64,000 bases of DNA from Sphingobacteriales bacterium (GCA_016721245.1 JADKIQ010000005.1:248001-312000), one strand, 5' to 3'; counted from the stretch's first letter, positions 24,836-33,642 are shown. Made by a program: numbers and translations. The notes: generated by a model not told the origin, from the letters alone.

Positions 24836-27184
24836 TCACTTCAACTTCTCCTTCAAATAAATCGCGGTAATACTTTCTTTATTTTTCACCAGATTTTCCG
24901 GTGTGCCTTCAAATACTAAGTGTCCTCCTTCTTCGCCGCCTTTCGGGCCGAGGTCTATGATCCAGTCGGCACATTTTATCACATCTATATTGTGTTCTAC
25001 CACCAAAACGGTATGTCCAATCTCAATGAGGGCATTAAAGGCTTTCAGTAATTTATTGATATCGTGGAAATGTAAACCCGTTGTCGGTTCATCAAAAATA
25101 AATAAGACCTGTTCTTTCGCTACACCTTTGGTTAAGAACGAAGCCAGCTTCACGCGTTGCGCTTCACCGCCACTTAAGGTAGAACTGCTTTGTCCGAGAT
25201 GCACATAACCTAAGCCAACATCCTGCAACGGTTTTAATTTATTAACGACGTCTTTTTTTTCGGCAAAAAACTCAATGGCTTCATCTACCGTTAAATCTAA
25301 AATGTCTGCAATATTTTTTCCATTGTAATTTACCTCTAAAATTTCCTGCTTGAAGCGTTTGCCGTTGCACACTTCACACACCAGATGCACATCTGCTAAA
25401 AACTGCATTTCCACTACCTGTTCGCCTTCGCCTTCGCAGGCATCACAGCGCCCGCCTTCCACGTTAAAGGAAAAATGCTTTGCCTGATAACCACGGATTT
25501 TCGAAAGCGATTGCACGGAAAATAAATCGCGAATTGCGTCGTATGCTTTTATATACGTCACCGGATTACTGCGCGAACTTCTGCCAATCGGATTCTGGTC
25601 GACGAATTCAATCTTCTTAATCTTGTTTTTATAACCTGTGATTTCTTTGAACAAACCCGGCTTTCCGCCAAAACCTTCCAGCTGAATTTTTAAGTAGGGA
25701 TACAAAATTTGTTTTATCAGCGTAGTTTTTCCCGAACCTGAAACACCTGTAATCACAGACAGCGCATTCAGCGGAATTTTGACATCAATGCCTTTCAGGT
25801 TGTTTTGTTTCGCTCCTTTTATTTCAATGAAATTAATCGGCTTCCTTCGCTGCTTCGGCACCTCAATTTGTAGCTTTCCGGTAAGATATTGTGTCGTTAA
25901 ACTCTTTGGATTTTTTATAATATCTGCACTGTTTCCGGCAAACACAATCTCACCGCCAAGCGTTCCTGCGTGCGGACCTACATCAATCAAATAATCTGCC
26001 GCGCGGATGGCTTCTTCTTCATGCTCCACTACAATCACCGTATTTCCCAAATCTCGCAGATATCGTAGAATATTAATCAGTTTTCCGGTATCGTGCGGGT
26101 GCAGTCCAACGCTGGGTTCATCGAGAATATACAGCGAACCGGTTAGGTTGCTGCCCAGAGTTCTCGTTAGATTGATTCGCTGCGATTCACCGCCGGACAG
26201 CGTATTGGAAAAACGGTTCAGCGACAAATATTCCAGTCCCACATCCACCATGAACTGCAAACGGTTGTTTATTTCCAGTAAAATACGGGAAGCGATTTGC
26301 GTGTCGTGTTTATCTAACCTCACCCTGTTCGTCTTCGACGAACTTCCCTCTCCATTTGGAGAGGGAGATAGGGATTGAAAATGCTCGTACAAACTTTTAA
26401 TCGTCATCTGCAATAAATCACCGATTGATTTATCTCCAACTTTCACGTACTCCGTATCCGGTCGAAGACGCGTGCCGCCGCATTGGTCGCAGGCCGTTCT
26501 GCCACGGTATTTCGCCAACATCACACGATACTGAATTTTATACGTTTGCGATTCCACGTCTTTAAAAAATGCATTGATGCCCTGAAAATACGGACTTCCC
26601 TCCCACAGCATTTTATACTGTTCTTTGGTTAAATCAATGATGGGTTTATGAATCGGAAAATCACATTTCGGCGCGCCTTTGATAAGATCCTTTTTCCATA
26701 CACTCATGCCCTCCGTTCTCCAGCAAACGACCGCATCTTCATAGACAGAAAGGTTTTTATTGGGAATCACTAAATCATGGTCAATACCGAGAATGGTTCC
26801 GAAGCCTTCGCATTTACTACAGGCTCCGTATGGTGAATTGAAATTGAATAATTGCGGCGACGGAATTTCAAAAGCAATACCATCCAGTTCAAATTTATTA
26901 CTGAATACTTTTTTGGTTTTGCCGGGAACATCTATCACGCATTCACCATCACTTTCGGAAAATGCGAGCGAAACAGAATCGGCAAGGCGATATAAATTAT
27001 CTTCTGTTTGCTCTGACGTAGCTCTGTCTATCAGAATAAATTTTTCTTTTTTTTTATTAAGTGCTGCAATCTCTTTTTCTTCGACATCTTCTGTTTTTAT
27101 CACTTCGCCATCCAGCAACAAACGCTGTATACCGTCCTGCAAAAGTGTTTCCAGTTTATTTTTGGTAATTTCTTTTAAGGAGAA
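24836..27184 (-). CDS. uvrA: Excinuclease ABC subunit A, C-terminal part (after frameshift)
   Basis: This frame carries about 780 residues of UvrA: the first zinc module ('CSKCEGFG' and 'CDQCGGTRLRP'), the first ABC signature 'NTLSGGESQRINL' with Walker B 'LYILDEPSVGLH', the second Walker A 'VITGVSGSGKTTL', the second zinc module ('CDACEGEGE' and 'CEVCNGKRF') and the second signature 'STLSGGEAQRVKL' with 'FIFDEPTTGLHFHD'. UvrA recognises bulky DNA lesions with UvrB. The N-terminal 164 residues are in another frame (next uvrA entry); the homologous frames meet at about 27175-27184, so one base appears to be lost. About 18-20 residues at 26317-26375 come from an inserted palindromic repeat. Confidence 0.93.
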   Translation of the reverse strand, partial: FSLKEITKNKLETLLQDGIQRLLLDGEVIKTEDVEEKEIAALNKKKEKFILIDRATSEQTEDNLYRLADSVSLAFSESDGECVIDVPGKTKKVFSNKFELDGIAFEIPSPQLFNFNSPYGACSKCEGFGTILGIDHDLVIPNKNLSVYEDAVVCWRTEGMSVWKKDLIKGAPKCDFPIHKPIIDLTKEQYKMLWEGSPYFQGINAFFKDVESQTYKIQYRVMLAKYRGRTACDQCGGTRLRPDTEYVKVGDKSIGDLLQMTIKSLYEHFQSLSPSPNGEGSSSKTNRVRLDKHDTQIASRILLEINNRLQFMVDVGLEYLSLNRFSNTLSGGESQRINLTRTLGSNLTGSLYILDEPSVGLHPHDTGKLINILRYLRDLGNTVIVVEHEEEAIRAADYLIDVGPHAGTLGGEIVFAGNSADIIKNPKSLTTQYLTGKLQIEVPKQRRKPINFIEIKGAKQNNLKGIDVKIPLNALSVITGVSGSGKTTLIKQILYPYLKIQLEGFGGKPGLFKEITGYKNKIKKIEFVDQNPIGRSSRSNPVTYIKAYDAIRDLFSVQSLSKIRGYQAKHFSFNVEGGRCDACEGEGEQVVEMQFLADVHLVCEVCNGKRFKQEILEVNYNGKNIADILDLTVDEAIEFFAEKKDVVNKLKPLQDVGLGYVHLGQSSSTLSGGEAQRVKLASFLTKGVAKEQVLFIFDEPTTGLHFHDINKLLKAFNALIEIGHTVLVVEHNIDVIKCADWIIDLGPKGGEEGGHLVFEGTPENLVKNKESITAIYLKEKLK
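26317..26375. repeat. Palindromic repeat embedded in frame in uvrA
   Basis: ACCTCACCCTG is followed by the hairpin TTCGTC-TTC-GACGAA (26328-26342), the hairpin CCCTCTCC-ATTT-GGAGAGGG (26346-26365) and AGATAGGGATT. This resembles the CCCTCTCC...GGAGAGGG intergenic repeats common in Bacteroidota. It is translated as an extra segment reading SLSPSPNGEGSSSKTNRV within UvrA, between a conserved helix ('SLYEHFQ') and 'LDKHDTQIASRILLE'. Confidence 0.8.
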
Positions 27185-27669
27185 AGAATCTGAATTTTAG
27201 AATTCTCTTCCAATGTTTTTATGTAATCAATCACATCAGACACTTCCTGTTTTTGTACCAGTTTTCCTGAAACGGGTGAATAAGTCTTGCCGACTTTTGC
27301 ATACAACAAACGCAGATAATCATAGATTTCCGTTAAGGTGCCTACCGTACTCCTGGTCGTTCCCGTCGTTGTTTTTTGCTCGATGGCAATCGCAGGAGAA
27401 AGCCCTTTGATATAATCTACATCCGGTTTATCCATGCGGCTCATGAATTGGCGCACGTAGGAAGAAAGCGATTCTACATAGCGACGCTGCCCTTCTGCAT
27501 ACAACGTATCGATTGTTAAAGAAGACTTACCGGAACCGGAAACACCGGTTACCACTACGAGTTTATTTCTGGGTATTTCTACATCAATATTTTTGAGATT
27601 ATGTGTACGTGCGCCCTTAATAAATATTTTATTATCACTGTTTACCGTTATTTTTTTTGCTTTCGACAT
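27175..27669 (-). CDS. uvrA: Excinuclease ABC subunit A, N-terminal part (before frameshift)
   Basis: The first 164 residues of UvrA start at ATG 27667-27669. After a short N-terminal tail comes 'IKGARTHNLKNIDVEIPRNK' and the first Walker A motif 'VVTGVSGSGKSSL', then the UvrB-binding region 'GLSPAIAIEQKTTTGTTRSTVGT' with normal sequence. The frame ends at 27175 just after 'KIQILSP', whereas UvrA homology continues in the next frame with 'LKEITKNKLETLLQDG'. Together the two frames would give about 943 residues, the normal length, so a single missing base explains the split. Because UvrA is widely conserved, a sequencing error is at least as likely as a true mutation. Confidence 0.93.
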   Translation of the reverse strand: MSKAKKITVNSDNKIFIKGARTHNLKNIDVEIPRNKLVVVTGVSGSGKSSLTIDTLYAEGQRRYVESLSSYVRQFMSRMDKPDVDYIKGLSPAIAIEQKTTTGTTRSTVGTLTEIYDYLRLLYAKVGKTYSPVSGKLVQKQEVSDVIDYIKTLEENSKIQILSP

Positions 27670-27828
27670 ACTACAGGCACTCTTTTTGCGTTAAATACTG
27701 TTAATGACAATACTTAATTGGTTTTTGTTTATTAATCTTGGTAATAATTAACTCACGTAATACAATAAACTATTGAATAATATCTACATGACAACGGCAA
27801 TTATTTTAACACGCAAAAAATTGGTATC

Positions 27829-28407
27829 ATGTATCCTATTGTTCAAACTGACAATGAGCTTCTCCAAAGATATATAAATGGAGATGAAAATGCGCTCGCC
27901 TTCCTGTTGAAAAAGTATCAGCGAAAAATCTTTTCGTTCATCATGATGCGGGTCAAAGACCGTGCACTGGCGGAAGATATTTTTCAGGATACGTTCTTCA
28001 AAGTAATCGACAGCCTGAAATCCGGACGATATAATGAAGAGGGTAAGTTTTTGCCCTGGGTCATGATGATTGCCAATAATTTATGCATGGACCATTTCCG
28101 TCGCAATAAACGCATGCCGACTATCGTAGACAGCGACGGTAAAGATATTCTGAATGTATTGCGTTTTGCAGATGAAAGCAGAGAGGATAAAGTGATGCGC
28201 GAGCAAACGGTGAAGCAGATAAAAGATATGGTAGAATTATTGCCTGCCGACCAGAAAGAAGTGCTGATTTTGCGCCACTATGCCGATCTGAGTTTCAAAG
28301 AAATTGCGGAAATGACCGGAACAAATATCAATACTGCTTTGGGCAGAATGCGTTACGCCTTATTAAATCTGAGAAAAATGATTGGCGAAAAAGCAATCGT
28401 GATGTAG
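27829..28407 (+). CDS. RNA polymerase sigma factor, sigma-70/ECF type
   Basis: A 192-residue sigma factor. Region 2 (about 20-95) includes 'FLLKKYQRKIFSFIMMRVKDRALAEDIFQDTFFKVIDSL' and 'WVMMIANNLCMDHFRRNKRMP', which bind the -10-like element and core polymerase. Region 4 (about 135-185) carries 'LLPADQKEVLILRHYADLSFKEIAEMTGTNINTALGRMRYAL', a helix-turn-helix for the -33/-35 element. No anti-sigma factor gene is adjacent, so its regulation is not shown. It is transcribed alone and ends at a terminator shared with the convergent cdsA gene. Confidence 0.94.
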   Translation: MYPIVQTDNELLQRYINGDENALAFLLKKYQRKIFSFIMMRVKDRALAEDIFQDTFFKVIDSLKSGRYNEEGKFLPWVMMIANNLCMDHFRRNKRMPTIVDSDGKDILNVLRFADESREDKVMREQTVKQIKDMVELLPADQKEVLILRHYADLSFKEIAEMTGTNINTALGRMRYALLNLRKMIGEKAIVM

Positions 28408-28452
28408 ATGTTAGTAGTAAGGAATAAGTAGTAAGTAAAAATTCAAATATGG

Positions 28453-28490
28453 AGGCTCAGCGAGGTAAAACTTACTGAGTCTTTTTTATT
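28453..28490 (+). terminator. Terminator between the sigma factor gene and cdsA
   Basis: AGGCTCAG (28453-28460) pairs with CTGAGTCT (28475-28482), with one G-T pair, around a 14-base loop and is followed by TTTTTATT. It lies past the sigma factor stop codon, and its T-run reaches the end of cdsA. Confidence 0.6.
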
Positions 28491-29328
28491 GCATGAACGT
28501 TAAGTACAAAGTACAAGCCGGCAATGAAAAAATCAGGCCGTCAAATCTGTCTAAGAAACCGCCGTGTCCCGGCAACGCAGTTCCGGAATCTTTTATCTGT
28601 AAATTTCTTTTAATCATGCTTTCCGCTAAATCGCCGTACGTGCTGGTAACAGAAGTTATAACGGCTAAGATAACGTAGGTAATCAGGCTTACATTATATC
28701 CGGTCCATTTCGGAAATAATAGCCAAACGATGTAAGCAAACAAAATAGCTCCTAATGTGCCGCCCACAAATCCTTCCCAGGTTTTTTTAGGTGAAATACG
28801 CTCAAACAATTTATGTTTACCTAAAAATCTTCCGGATAAGTACGCAAAAGAATCATTGCTCCATGCAAAAATCATAATCGCCAGTAAATAATGCCAACTG
28901 TACTCACCTGCGTGAAATGCCAGCAAACAGGAAGAAGACAATGGTATCGCCAGATAAAAAATAGCCATGGAGTTTAAACAAACATTGTAAAAAGGCTTTT
29001 CACTTTTTGTATACATCTCAATCACTAACCATGTCAACGGAAAACCACATACCACCGACCATGATATAAGCGGAATTTTGTTGCTTGCTACCAAAAAGAC
29101 AATACCAAAAATAATGACACTAAAAACCGTATTAATGAGTTTGTAGGTTGTTTTCCATTTTGGTGTGGAGGAGAGTAAATTGTGGATGATGCCATGATAC
29201 TCATTGATACACAACACCACTAACAAGGAAAATAAAATTAAAAAAGAATACTCACTCAGAATAACGCCGCCAATCATGACAATTAAAAAAAAGAAACCTG
29301 TTATTACGCGTGTTGTGATATCTCCCAT
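28486..29328 (-). CDS. cdsA: Phosphatidate cytidylyltransferase
   Basis: A 280-residue integral membrane enzyme that makes CDP-diacylglycerol from phosphatidate and CTP, the entry to phospholipid head-group synthesis. About eight hydrophobic segments are visible. The C-terminal signature is present: 'GDLAESMIKRNLQIKDSGTALPGHGGFLDRFDGLIF', with the conserved Lys-Asp and the PGHGGxxDRxD metal-binding part. The length is normal. The gene lies 40 bp downstream of the CPBP protease gene on the same strand; a palindromic AT-repeat sits in that gap. Confidence 0.96.
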   Translation of the reverse strand: MGDITTRVITGFFFLIVMIGGVILSEYSFLILFSLLVVLCINEYHGIIHNLLSSTPKWKTTYKLINTVFSVIIFGIVFLVASNKIPLISWSVVCGFPLTWLVIEMYTKSEKPFYNVCLNSMAIFYLAIPLSSSCLLAFHAGEYSWHYLLAIMIFAWSNDSFAYLSGRFLGKHKLFERISPKKTWEGFVGGTLGAILFAYIVWLLFPKWTGYNVSLITYVILAVITSVTSTYGDLAESMIKRNLQIKDSGTALPGHGGFLDRFDGLIFSLPACTLYLTFMQ

Positions 29329-29337
29329 AAAGTAAGT

Positions 29338-29367
29338 AATTAGCTAATTAGCTGATTAGCTAATTAA
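29338..29367. repeat. Tandem AT-rich palindromes (TAATTAGCTAATTA units)
   Basis: The 40 bp gap between cdsA and the CPBP gene holds TAATTAGCTAATTA, itself a perfect palindrome, followed by a second near-copy TGATTAGCTAATTA. The repeat begins next to a GTAAGTAA stretch. It could be a weak hairpin or an expanding AT-repeat. Confidence 0.65.
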
Positions 29368-29368
29368 T

Positions 29369-30301
29369 CTATGCAAAAGTACTATTTTTTCTCTTTTGCG
29401 CGAAATGGTAAAAAATGTAGCATAATCCTGCAAAAGCTGCCGTATAAACGATTAATTCCCATGCTTTTGGCATTACCGGATTATCGACATCCATCTTATA
29501 AATGCCTTTATTGTTTAAATACATAAAAACAACCTGTGAGCCGTTGTTTACCGCATGCGCAAAAATACTCGTCCACAAACTACCCGAATAATAAAAAAGA
29601 TAGCCTAAGAACATCCCTAAAATAACACGCGGCAGAAATCCGGAAAACTCAAAATGAATGAGACTGAAGAAAAATGCAGCAAGAAATACGGCAACATGTA
29701 TATTCAGGCTTTCTGACAATAATTTTTGCAATGTCCCTCTGAAAATCCATTCTTCGCAGATAGCCGGCAAAAGCGCCACTGTCAGAAAATTGAGAAGAAA
29801 AACAAATATGCTATTGTCTTTCAGCAATCCTTCCACAATATTCTTATAATCTCCCTGATAGTCTTTGAACCAGTCGTTCCAGAACATAACCTTATTGGCA
29901 AAAAAAGATAGATTGATAATCGGGTAAAAAGAAATCAATAAAAGAGGAATCAACAATAAAAAAGCCGGATGAAAGCCTATGTTGGCATTAGAATATCTTG
30001 TAACAGGACTGTCCTTAAGTTTACTGAAAATTAAAGCCGGTAGTAAGAAACTGAATAAGGTAGCCAGCATTTGCGCATATCTTAATGCATTTAAATCCGC
30101 AGGATTGGATGCTATTTGCTTAATATTGGCACTTTTATAATGCAACAATATAATTACGCCGCTCGCCATCTGTGCAAGAAAAAAGCATCCGGCAAAAATG
30201 CCTACCCAAATAAATAATTGAGCAAAATGACTGTAATTATTGATTCCGTACCGCTGAATTAACGGAGTTTTCAAACTATCATCTAACAAGTTTTCTGTCA
30301 T
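29369..30301 (-). CDS. CPBP-family intramembrane metalloprotease (CAAX-protease-like)
   Basis: A 310-residue protein with about eight membrane segments. The ABI/CPBP motif set is present: the EExxxR motif in 'ICEEWIFRGTLQ' (about residue 187), a His in 'FFSLIHFEFSGF' (about 217) and the Asn/His pair in 'SIFAHAVNNGSQ' (about 252-261). Members cleave or recognise prenylated or other membrane substrates; the target here is unknown. The gene is divergent from dusB and probably cotranscribed with cdsA downstream. Confidence 0.92.
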   Translation of the reverse strand: MTENLLDDSLKTPLIQRYGINNYSHFAQLFIWVGIFAGCFFLAQMASGVIILLHYKSANIKQIASNPADLNALRYAQMLATLFSFLLPALIFSKLKDSPVTRYSNANIGFHPAFLLLIPLLLISFYPIINLSFFANKVMFWNDWFKDYQGDYKNIVEGLLKDNSIFVFLLNFLTVALLPAICEEWIFRGTLQKLLSESLNIHVAVFLAAFFFSLIHFEFSGFLPRVILGMFLGYLFYYSGSLWTSIFAHAVNNGSQVVFMYLNNKGIYKMDVDNPVMPKAWELIVYTAAFAGLCYIFYHFAQKRKNSTFA

Positions 30302-30307
30302 TAGTCG

Positions 30308-30315
30308 TATCTTTG
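30308..30315 (+). promoter_or_regulatory. Bacteroidota -7 element for dusB
   Basis: TATCTTTG matches TAnnTTTG and lies 44 bp upstream of the dusB ATG, within the divergent gap from the CPBP gene. No clear TTG is seen at the ideal -33 distance. Confidence 0.45.
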
Positions 30316-30359
30316 TGTAAAAGTAGTGAATTAATTACTATTCACTATTAACCCGTAAA

Positions 30360-31355
30360 ATGGTAAAAATAGGCGACATAGAATTAGGTGAATTTCCGCT
30401 GTTATTGGCGCCTATGGAAGATGTGAGCGATCCGCCTTTCCGTGCGGTGTGCAAACAGTATGGTGCCGATTTAATGTATACTGAATTTATTTCTTCGGAA
30501 GGATTAATTCGCCATGCACACAAAAGCATTCAGAAACTGGATATATACGACTATGAACGCCCCATCGGCATTCAGATTTTTGGCGGCGAAGAAGATGCCA
30601 TGGTAGAAAGTGCCCGCATTGTGGAGCAGGCAAATCCAAATCTGATCGATATCAATTACGGTTGTCCGGTAAATAAAGTAGTTTGCAAAATGGCGGGTGC
30701 CGGCATCTTGCAGGATATTCCCAAAATGGTCCGCCTCACTGAACAGGTGGTGAAAGCCACGAATTTACCCGTTACCGTAAAAACACGTTTAGGCTGGGAT
30801 GACCAAACCAAAAACATCGTAGAAGTGGCAGAACGTTTACAAGACATCGGTATTAAAGCCTTGAGCATTCACGGACGCACGCGCAAGCAAATGTACAAAG
30901 GCGAGGCCGACTGGACGCTGATTGCCAAAGTGAAAGAGAACCCGCGTATGCAGATTCCGATTTTCGGAAATGGCGATATTGACTCACCGCAAAAAGCGCT
31001 GGAATATAAAAATAGATACGGTGTGGATGGCATTATGATTGGCCGCGCCGCCATCGGTTCTCCCTGGATTTTCAATCAGGTAAAAGCATTTATTTTTGAA
31101 GGAAAAATAATTGAAGAACCACCCATTGAAGAAAAGATTGCAACCGTAAAAAAACACCTGCAGAAATCCATCGAATGGAAAGGAAATACGCTTGGTATTC
31201 TGGAAATGCGTCCGCATTATTCCAATTATCTGAAAGGACTACCCAATATAAAACCTTACAGAACAAGACTGGTCATGACCAACGATATTAGCGAAATCTA
31301 TTCTATTTTAGATGAAGTTCTGCGTGAATATTCAGGTATTGAACTTATGTCTTAA
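30360..31355 (+). CDS. dusB: tRNA dihydrouridine synthase
   Basis: A 331-residue FMN-dependent enzyme that reduces uridines in tRNA. The N-terminal 'FPLLLAPMEDVSDPPFRAVCKQYGADLMYTEF' binds FMN, and the catalytic Cys lies in 'DINYGCPVNKVVCKMAGAGIL'. 'TVKTRLGWDD', the FMN-phosphate loop 'IFGNGDI' and 'GVDGIMIGRAAIGSPWIF' complete the TIM barrel, and a C-terminal helical RNA-binding domain follows. The start ATG at 30360 gives the usual N-terminus. The stop codon overlaps the convergent ORF6N pseudogene by 11 bp. Confidence 0.95.
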   Translation: MVKIGDIELGEFPLLLAPMEDVSDPPFRAVCKQYGADLMYTEFISSEGLIRHAHKSIQKLDIYDYERPIGIQIFGGEEDAMVESARIVEQANPNLIDINYGCPVNKVVCKMAGAGILQDIPKMVRLTEQVVKATNLPVTVKTRLGWDDQTKNIVEVAERLQDIGIKALSIHGRTRKQMYKGEADWTLIAKVKENPRMQIPIFGNGDIDSPQKALEYKNRYGVDGIMIGRAAIGSPWIFNQVKAFIFEGKIIEEPPIEEKIATVKKHLQKSIEWKGNTLGILEMRPHYSNYLKGLPNIKPYRTRLVMTNDISEIYSILDEVLREYSGIELMS

Positions 31356-31873
31356 ATCCAATTCTCGGCCGTTCTCTTTGTTCAACCTCTATCTTTTTTT
31401 CTTCCATTAAATAATCTAATGCTTCAAATACATCCGCAAATTGCATATTATACTGCTTTTCCATTTCTACTATTTTATCGGATAATTCCTTGAAATTTAA
31501 GGCAACCTCTCTTAATGCGATGAAAGCCCGTATGATGGAAATGTTGACTTGTATTGCTTTTGAACTATTTAAAACACTGGCCAGCATAGCAACTCCGTGT
31601 TCGGTAAAAGCAAACGGCAGGTACTTAGGTTGCCTTCCGCTGCCTGTTTTTAAGGACGCAAAATGCGACCTTAAAAGCGTATTCCATTCTTTTTCAGCTA
31701 GTTGAAACATAAAATCTTCTGGGAATCTTTCCAGATTTCTCCTTACAGCTTGTTTTAAAACTTTAGTTTCCATTTCATACATTTCTGTAAGATCAATTCC
31801 GAAGCTTCGGAACAAGCATCACTTTTTTACCTCGTGCTTCAAAAATCTTTTTGTGAATTGGCAGTAATTCCAT
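31345..31873 (-). pseudogene. ORF6N-domain protein, disrupted near the 5' end
   Basis: From ATG 31871-31873 the minus strand encodes MELLPIHKKIFEARGKKVML, the start of an ORF6N domain, then 'VPKLRN' and a stop. The rest of the family continues in another frame from about 31805 ('IDLTEMYEMETKVLKQAVRRNLERFPEDFMFQL', 'YLPFAFTEHGVAMLASVL') to the stop at 31345, ending in a coiled coil. The break coincides with the perfect 16-bp palindrome TTCCGAAGCTTCGGAA (31799-31814) in place of the usual short linker between the KVML strand and the DLxxxY helix. Removing about 19 bp would restore a normal domain. ORF6N proteins are typical of phage and mobile regions. Confidence 0.75.
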
Positions 31874-31961
31874 AAATCAATGTCTTTTATCATTGAGAGA
31901 CAAAAACATCCCGGATTCCATAAGAAAATAAGTATTATTTTAGATTCGCTAAATTTATGTC

Positions 31962-32429
31962 ATGTCAAAACAGCCTGTGGTCAACTTCACTGCTGTCATC
32001 CAAAAAGATGATAAAATGGATGTAACCTATATTGACATCGATTTTGATGTGGAAAAGACCTTTGGCAAAAAACGGCTGAAAGTAAAAGTGTGGTACGACA
32101 ACGTATTGTATCGCGGACTCCTGACAAAATATAAAAGCGTATACCATCTCATCATTAATAAAGAAATTAGGGCGCAATTAGGCAAGAATTCAGGCGATAC
32201 GATTCATGTAAAAATTGAAGAAGATCTGGATGAACGAAATGTTGAGCTGCCACAAGTGATGATTGATTTTTTCCGTAAAGAAAAAGAATTGAAAGCTGTT
32301 TTTGATAAAATGTCTTATACCCATCACAAAGAATACATCAACTGGCTGACAAGTGCAAAAAAAGAAGAAACATTACAAAACAGATTGATTAAATTTAAGG
32401 AATTGTTATTAGCGAAAACAAAAAAGTAA
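31962..32429 (+). CDS. DUF1905/YdeI-like (bacteriocin-protection family) protein
   Basis: A 155-residue protein. Residues about 5-95 form a DUF1905 beta-barrel ('VNFTAVIQKDDKMDVTYIDIDFDVEKTFGKKRLKVKVWYDNV' and 'KEIRAQLGKNSGDTIHVKIEED'), and residues about 100-150 the YdeI/OmdA helix pair with the diagnostic 'MSYTHHKEYINWLTSAKKEETLQNRL'. Family members are cytosolic and have been linked to peptide resistance in Salmonella, but the mechanism is unknown. The next gene begins four bases after the stop codon, so the three genes to 34727 may be one transcript. Confidence 0.85.
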   Translation: MSKQPVVNFTAVIQKDDKMDVTYIDIDFDVEKTFGKKRLKVKVWYDNVLYRGLLTKYKSVYHLIINKEIRAQLGKNSGDTIHVKIEEDLDERNVELPQVMIDFFRKEKELKAVFDKMSYTHHKEYINWLTSAKKEETLQNRLIKFKELLLAKTKK

Positions 32430-32433
32430 TTCT

Positions 32434-33642
32434 GTGTTCATATTCCTGTTCGTTTCATTTTTGCTTACCATTTTTTATGTCAGTATTATGTGGACATACA
32501 AAAATGAATGGGAAAGAATGGAGGAAATCCATTTTCTATCTGAACATCCAGCTACATCAGTAAGTGTAATTATTCCGGCAAGAAACGAAGCAGCCAACAT
32601 CGGGCATTTATTACACGATATCACACAACAGGTTTATCCGACTGCATTAACAGAAGTAATCATTATAGATGATTTTTCTGAAGACGGCACTTACGATATT
32701 TGCCAGCAATATGCTAAAGAACATACCTACATAAAAGTCTACAAACTTCAGGATATTATCCCGGGCAACACAGCAACCGAAGCCTATAAGAAAAAAGCCA
32801 TAGAGGCTGCTGTGCAGCTGGCAAAAGGGCAACTCATTATTACAACGGATGCCGATTGCAGACTACAGCAGCATTGGATACACAGCATTGTTTCTTTTTA
32901 TGAAAAAGAGAAATGTGCCTTGATTGCCGCACCTGTTGGTTACTACAAAGAAAAAACGCGCTTTCAGCATTTTCAGGCACTGGACTTTTGCGGCATGCAG
33001 GCAATTACCGGAGCTTCGCTGAATATGGAAATGTTCAACATGGCGAATGGTGCCAATTTAGCTTATGAAAAACAGGCTTTTCTGGAAGTAAACGGCTATC
33101 AGGATATTGATAAAAAAGCCAGCGGTGATGATATGCTGCTCGTCTATAAAATTGCCCAACGCTTTCCCGAGAAAGTACGGTTTTTGAAAAACAGAGCCGC
33201 CATTGTTCTGACAGAACCTATGCATAACCTGCATGATTTCTTACAGCAACGTTTCCGCTGGACTTCCAAGTCTGCTTCTTATCAGGATAAACGCATTACT
33301 TTAATTTTAGGGTTGGTGTATTTGTTTGTTTCAAGTATCTGGATAAATGCATTACTGTTTTTCGGCAACCTCTTGTATTCCAGCATTTTTCCTGACCACA
33401 CCTTAATTGCATTACTGAATTTTCTTCCGGTGTTTTTATACTTGTTAATGCTCATTTTTCAGGTACTTTGCAAAACGATTATCGATTATCATTTTCTGAA
33501 ATCCTCTTCTGCTTTCTTTAACAGACATGATTTAATGGATACATTTTATTCCAGTGAATTTTTACACATCTGGTACATTACGTTTGTCGGCACCTTGGGC
33601 AATATTTTACACTATAAATGGAAAGGCAGAAAGTTACGTTGA
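32434..33642 (+). CDS. Membrane-bound glycosyltransferase, GT2 family
   Basis: A 402-residue protein beginning with GTG. An N-terminal TM helix (about 2-18) precedes a GT-A domain: 'VIIPARNEAANIGHLL', 'TEVIIIDDFSEDGTYDI', the DxD-type 'IITTDADCRLQQHW', and the processive-enzyme QxxRW motif in 'FLQQRFRWTSKSA'. Two or three TM helices follow from about residue 290. This layout suits a polymerising or lipid-linked sugar transferase with a cytosolic active site. The sugar is unknown. It overlaps the next glycosyltransferase gene by 25 bp, showing tight coupling. Confidence 0.92.
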   Translation: MFIFLFVSFLLTIFYVSIMWTYKNEWERMEEIHFLSEHPATSVSVIIPARNEAANIGHLLHDITQQVYPTALTEVIIIDDFSEDGTYDICQQYAKEHTYIKVYKLQDIIPGNTATEAYKKKAIEAAVQLAKGQLIITTDADCRLQQHWIHSIVSFYEKEKCALIAAPVGYYKEKTRFQHFQALDFCGMQAITGASLNMEMFNMANGANLAYEKQAFLEVNGYQDIDKKASGDDMLLVYKIAQRFPEKVRFLKNRAAIVLTEPMHNLHDFLQQRFRWTSKSASYQDKRITLILGLVYLFVSSIWINALLFFGNLLYSSIFPDHTLIALLNFLPVFLYLLMLIFQVLCKTIIDYHFLKSSSAFFNRHDLMDTFYSSEFLHIWYITFVGTLGNILHYKWKGRKLR

